Shown here: positions 60,013-64,000 of the stretch, piece after piece
Position numbering within the stretch: the stretch's first letter is position 1
Layout: each line of letters begins with the position of its first letter
Assembly: GCF_031085175.1 (NCBI RefSeq)
Contig: NZ_JAVHUY010000003.1
Coordinates: 1 to 64,000 of the forward strand
DNA: 64,000 bases
DNA from: Phytohabitans maris
GTDB taxonomy: Bacteria; Actinomycetota; Actinomycetes; Mycobacteriales; Micromonosporaceae
Direction of reading: 5' to 3'
The notes under the pieces: model-generated
Database searches by the model: none
Told to the model about the DNA's origin: nothing
The model's input: the letters and a program-made list of their open reading frames with translations, nothing else
Translations under genes and position numbers: made by a program

Positions 60013-63000
60013 CTACCACTCCACCTCGGTGTCGTTCCAGTCCTGCAGGACCCGCGCCTTCTCGTGCTCGGACAGGTACGTGGCCCGGGCGTCGCCGTCC
60101 GGGTCGGCGGCCATCGCCTCCAGCACCGCCCGGTACATGCCGGCCAGCCGTTCCGCCGCGCCCCGGTCGAGGCCGGTGCTGATCGCCCGCAGCACCAGGT
60201 ACCCGGGCTGGGTGGCGACCGTCATCGTGAACTCGTTGGTGCCCTCGCCGGCCCCGCCGCGGACGTCCACCCGGCCGGTGTCGACCTGGTGGAAGTCCTG
60301 GTAGCGGAACATGATGTCGAAGAGCCGGTGCCCGCCGGCCTGCCGCTGGATCGCCGGCAGCGGGTAGCGGCGGTGGGCGTACACCTCCGCCTCCCGGTCG
60401 AAGACCTGCCGCACGAGCTCCCGCCAGGTCTTCGCGGTGGCGGTGTCGTGGGCGAACGGCAGCGTGTTGAGGTACATGCCGTACACCCGCTCGGCGCCGG
60501 GCGCCTCGGGCCGGGCGCTGTAGAGCACGCCGGTGTGGAACGCCGGCTCGTTGGTGACCGAGCTGAGCACCTTGAGGTGCGCGGCGAGGAGCACCGCCTT
60601 GAACGAGGTGCCGGTCGCCGTGGCGAGCGCCCGCAGCGGCTCCTCGATGTCCCGGAAGACGATCGGGAGCTTGAGGTCCTCGCGCGCCCCGTCCGGCCCG
60701 GTGCCCCAGTCCGGCGGCAGCACGCAGGGCGCGAACCGGTCGACGACGCCCTGCCAGTAGCCCTTGTCCTCGGTGGACTCCAGCGCGGCCGCCTCGGCGG
60801 CGATGAAGTCGGCGTACCGGACGGCCGGTGTCTCGTACGGCTGGGGCGGCGCGCCCTCGGCGTACCGCCGGTAGAGGTCGAGCACCTCCATCAGCAGCGA
60901 GTGCTGGCTCCAGCCCTCGGTGATCGCATGGCAGTGGGTGAAGCCGAGCCGCCACGCCTCGCCGCTCTCCACCAGGGCGGAGACCCGCAGCAGCGGCGGC
61001 GCCGACAGGTCGAAGAGGTCGGCCCGCTCCCGGGCGATGTGCTCGCGCACCGCCCGTTCCACCCCTTCGGCGTCGAGCCCGCGCAGGTCGTGCACGGCGA
61101 CCGGCAGCTCGGCGCAGGGGTGGACGAGCTGGAGCGGCACGCCGTACCGGTCGAGGTCGAACGAGGTCCGCAGCATCTCGTGCCGCTCGACCACCGTACG
61201 CGCCGCGGCCCGCAGGGCGTCCGGGTCGAACGGGCGCCCGTCCCGGACGAGGAACGTCGCCGAGTTGTGGTACCGGGCCGCCCGCTCGTCGGCGAGCATC
61301 TCGACCAGCATGCCGAGCTGCACCTGCGACAGCGGGTACGCGTCGACCACGTCCTCGGGGAGCCGCTCGCGGACGTCCGACCCGACGAGCGCGAACGGCG
61401 CGACCCCGGCCGCCGCTTCGAGGGCGTCCCCGCTGGAGAGCGCGGTCGCGAGCGCGGCGACGGTGCGGTGGGTGAAGACGTCCCGGACGCCGGCCTCGAA
61501 GCCCGCCGCCCGCAGCGCACCCACCAGCGCGATGGCCCGGATCGAGTGGCCACCGGCGTCGAAGAAGCTCTCCTCCACCGACACCCGCTCCACGCCGAGC
61601 ACCTCGCACCAGATGGCCGCGATCCGCTCCTCGGCGGCGGTACGCGGCGCGACGTACGCCCGCTCGTCGGCGGCCCCGTCCGGGTCGGGCAGCGCCCGCC
61701 GGTCCACCTTGCCGTTGGCGTTCAACGGGATCCGCTCCACACCGACCACAGTGGAGGGCACCATGTACTCCGGCAACGTCCGTCCACAGTGATCCCGGAC
61801 GTCGGTCGAGCCGACCACGTACGCGACGATCCGCTGCTCGTGCGCGATCACGGCCGCGTCCCGCACGTCCGGGTGGTCCAGCAGCACCGCGCGGATCTCG
61901 CCCAGCTCCACCCGGTACCCGCGGATCTTGACCTGGTCGTCGATCCGGCCGAGGAACTCGATGTCGCCCTCCTGCGACCAGCGGACGAGGTCTCCGGTGC
62001 GGTAGAGGCGGCCGCCGACCGAGCCGAACGGGTCGGGCAGGAACCGCTCGGCGGTCAGCTCGGGCCGGTTGACGTAGCCGCGGGCCACGCCGGTGCCGCC
62101 GACGTACAGCTCGCCGACCACGCCGGCGGGGACCGGGCGCAGGTGGCGGTCGAGCACGAACATCGTCATGTTGGGCAGCGGGCGGCCGATCGGCACCACG
62201 TCCGCCCCCTGCGGCCCGGCGACCGGGAAGACGCAGGTGCCGACGGATGCCTCGGTCGGCCCGTACTCGTTGACCAGGTTGCCGTCGCCCAGGACCTGGC
62301 GCCACTTCTCCGCCACCGGGCCGGGCAACGCCTCACCCGCCACCACGATCACCGGCGCGTACCCCGCCGACGGTTCGAGGATCTCCAGATGCCCCGGCGT
62401 CAGCTTGACGAAGCTGAACGGCGCCGCCGCCGCCAACTCGCCCGACAGCGTGTCCAGTTCGGACGACGGCGGCAGCAGCCAGAGCCGCTGGCCGGACACC
62501 AGCGGCGCCCACAGGTTCGGCACCACCAGATCGAACGCCACCGACGAGAACAGCGGCGCACCACCCGAACCACGCGAGGCGAGCACCTCCGCCGCCCACT
62601 GCACATGATTCGACAAACCCCGGTGCGTCACCGCCACACCCTTCGGCCGCCCCGTCGAACCGGACGTGAAGATGACATACGCGAGACGGTCCAGGTCGTC
62701 CACCCGCTCGGGCGCGGTGTCCGGCTCACCGGCGGCAGCGACGGCGAGCACCGTCTGCACCGCGAACCGGTCCACATAGGACTCCTGGGTGACCGCGACC
62801 CGCACGCCCGCGTCGGCCATCATGGCGGCGATCCGGTCGGCCGGGAAGGCCGGGTCCAGCGGCACGTACGCGCCGCCCGCCTTCCACACCGCGAGCATCG
62901 CGACGACCAGATCGGCGCCCCGGTCGAGCAGCACCGCCACGAGCGACTCCGGCCGCACACCGCGCCCGCGCAGGTGGTGGGCAAGCCGGTTGGCGCGGGC

Positions 63001-64000
63001 GTCGAGGTCGGCGTACGTGACCCGGGTGCCGCCCACCTCCACCGCCAGGGCACCGGGCGACGTGGCCGCCCGCTCCTCCACGAGTTCCAGCACCGAGCGG
63101 CCGACCGTGGCGCCCGGGTTGTGGCTCCACTCCATCAGCAGCCGGTCCCGCTCGGCGCCCGGCAGGTACGCCTCCCGCGCGTCGCCGTCGAGGTCGGCCG
63201 CGATCGCCTCCAGGACCGCCCGGTACATCCGGCCGATCCGCTCGGCGTTGCCCGGGCTGAGCGCGTGCGTGTCGACGGTGAGCACCAGGCCGCTGGCCCG
63301 GGCGGCGACCGCGAGCCCGAACTCGGTGGCCCCCTCGCCCACGCCGGACTCGGCGTCGACCACATCGGTGTCCACCTGGGCCTGCTGCAGGTCGAGGTAG
63401 CTGAAGCGGACGTCGAGCAAACGGGCGCCGTCGCCGAGGTCGCGCTGGATCACCGGCATCGGGAACCGCCGGTGCGGCCAGAGCTCGCCCTCCCGGTCGT
63501 ACGCCTGCCGGACCGCCGCGCGCCAGGTCGTGGCGGTGCCGTCGTACGCGAACGGGAGCGTGTTGAGGTACATGCCGTACACCCGCTCGGCACCGGCCAC
63601 CTCGGGTCGGCCGCTGCACACCAGGCCGGTGTAGAACGCCGGCTCGTCGGTGAGCTGGCTCATCACCTTCAGGTGCGCGGCGTGCAGCACCGCCTTCAGC
63701 GACGCGCCGGCCTCGCTCGCCCGGGCCCGCAACGTGCCGCTCAGGTCGGCGAGGGGGACGGTCACCGTGTACGCCCGGCGTGGCGTGTCGCCGTCGTCGC
63801 CCCAGCCGGCGGGGAGGTGGAACCGGGCGTACCGGTCCACGACGCCCTGCCAGTACCCGCGGTCCTCGGTGGACTCGACCGCGGCGATCTCGGCGGCGAC
63901 GAAGTCCGCGTACCGCAGCGCGGGGACCTCCCGCACCGGCGCCGCACCGCCGCCGCGCACGCCGAGGTACGCCTCGACGAGCTCCATCAGCAGCGAACGG
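60013..64000 (-). CDS. NRPS, partial at the right edge (C)-A-T-C
   Basis: At least 1329 codons in the window; the start lies beyond 64000. Order: end of a condensation domain, A domain ([49 protein letters not shown]), carrier [11 protein letters not shown], then a full C domain. The hand-read A code D-L-P-K-V-A-E-V-G-K is nearest to Asn/Asp-type codes but has Pro and Ala at variable positions, so the substrate is uncertain. In the second C domain the HHxxxDG motif reads CHAITEG: the catalytic second His is kept, Asp is Glu. It feeds the A-T-PBP protein immediately downstream. Confidence 0.88.
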   Translation of the reverse strand, partial: RSLLMELVEAYLGVRGGGAAPVREVPALRYADFVAAEIAAVESTEDRGYWQGVVDRYARFHLPAGWGDDGDTPRRAYTVTVPLADLSGTLRARASEAGASLKAVLHAAHLKVMSQLTDEPAFYTGLVCSGRPEVAGAERVYGMYLNTLPFAYDGTATTWRAAVRQAYDREGELWPHRRFPMPVIQRDLGDGARLLDVRFSYLDLQQAQVDTDVVDAESGVGEGATEFGLAVAARASGLVLTVDTHALSPGNAERIGRMYRAVLEAIAADLDGDAREAYLPGAERDRLLMEWSHNPGATVGRSVLELVEERAATSPGALAVEVGGTRVTYADLDARANRLAHHLRGRGVRPESLVAVLLDRGADLVVAMLAVWKAGGAYVPLDPAFPADRIAAMMADAGVRVAVTQESYVDRFAVQTVLAVAAAGEPDTAPERVDDLDRLAYVIFTSGSTGRPKGVAVTHRGLSNHVQWAAEVLASRGSGGAPLFSSVAFDLVVPNLWAPLVSGQRLWLLPPSSELDTLSGELAAAAPFSFVKLTPGHLEILEPSAGYAPVIVVAGEALPGPVAEKWRQVLGDGNLVNEYGPTEASVGTCVFPVAGPQGADVVPIGRPLPNMTMFVLDRHLRPVPAGVVGELYVGGTGVARGYVNRPELTAERFLPDPFGSVGGRLYRTGDLVRWSQEGDIEFLGRIDDQVKIRGYRVELGEIRAVLLDHPDVRDAAVIAHEQRIVAYVVGSTDVRDHCGRTLPEYMVPSTVVGVERIPLNANGKVDRRALPDPDGAADERAYVAPRTAAEERIAAIWCEVLGVERVSVEESFFDAGGHSIRAIALVGALRAAGFEAGVRDVFTHRTVAALATALSSGDALEAAAGVAPFALVGSDVRERLPEDVVDAYPLSQVQLGMLVEMLADERAARYHNSATFLVRDGRPFDPDALRAAARTVVERHEMLRTSFDLDRYGVPLQLVHPCAELPVAVHDLRGLDAEGVERAVREHIARERADLFDLSAPPLLRVSALVESGEAWRLGFTHCHAITEGWSQHSLLMEVLDLYRRYAEGAPPQPYETPAVRYADFIAAEAAALESTEDKGYWQGVVDRFAPCVLPPDWGTGPDGAREDLKLPIVFRDIEEPLRALATATGTSFKAVLLAAHLKVLSSVTNEPAFHTGVLYSARPEAPGAERVYGMYLNTLPFAHDTATAKTWRELVRQVFDREAEVYAHRRYPLPAIQRQAGGHRLFDIMFRYQDFHQVDTGRVDVRGGAGEGTNEFTMTVATQPGYLVLRAISTGLDRGAAERLAGMYRAVLEAMAADPDGDARATYLSEHEKARVLQDWNDTEVEW

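Noticed and set aside
1-64000. tRNA, rRNA, CRISPR arrays, prophage genes or conjugative modules
   Set aside because: No cloverleaf-like, repeat-spacer or phage structural gene signal was recognised by reading; a covariance-model scan could still reveal small RNAs.

Overview
The window is very GC-rich, uses many GTG starts and 4-base ATGA/GTGA gene overlaps, and carries IdeR/DtxR-type iron boxes. This points to an actinomycete chromosome. The style of the NRPS genes, the interspersed palindromes and the surface proteins suggest Micromonosporaceae, but that is inference. No rRNA, tRNA or CRISPR array was seen.

Layout. (1) 1-1.7 kb: an IS1182-like element with a frameshifted transposase. (2) 1.9-11.7 kb: a catabolic block. 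It holds a PotABCD-like ABC importer with an amidohydrolase and an aspartoacylase/AstE-like deacylase on the minus strand, a divergent GntR regulator with an operator-like inverted repeat, then an M32 carboxypeptidase and an amidase. (3) 12.3-24.7 kb: a catechol siderophore locus. One minus-strand operon, with every junction overlapping down to the NRPS, encodes EntA, EntC, EntE, EntB (isochorismatase plus aryl carrier) and an EntF-like serine NRPS (C-A-T-TE). It ends in a 94-aa IdeR/DtxR-like protein that lacks the DNA-binding domain. A second operon (GT2 glycosyltransferase, M20 amidohydrolase, Fes-like esterase) diverges from an unusual A-T-TE protein and a GntR regulator. (4) 28.6-36.8 kb: an iron-boxed uptake operon with a WxL-like propeller surface protein, a DUF916 protein, a siderophore-binding lipoprotein, an LPRTG-anchored protein, a related membrane-anchored protein and two FecCD permeases. 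No ATPase is present. (5) 36.9-45.6 kb: an iron-boxed envelope-glycan operon (three glycosyltransferase genes, flippase, polytopic membrane protein, GH16-like lipoprotein). (6) 45.7-51.1 kb: an iron-boxed SsuABC-like transporter, zinc dehydrogenase, Rieske oxygenase and small-protein operon. (7) 51.2-57.2 kb: DUF2267 protein, two alpha/beta hydrolases, a 3-hydroxybutyrate dehydrogenase-like SDR, a P1B metal ATPase with a TPR tail, and a CmtR-like ArsR repressor. (8) 57.2-64 kb: a second NRPS line (C-A-T-C running off the right edge, then A-T fused to a penicillin-binding-protein-type terminal domain).

How it fits together. Five iron boxes (24.75, 20.96, 36.77, 45.61 and 51.11 kb) share an unusually long ungapped flank. 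They tie siderophore synthesis, esterase release, surface capture, glycan remodelling and an oxygenase operon into one probable low-iron programme spanning about 12-51 kb. The most unusual parts are the HTH-less IdeR-like protein at the end of the siderophore operon, the surface-protein/FecCD operon with a repeated small domain, the P-type ATPase-TPR fusion, and the NRPS ending in a cis PBP-like domain.
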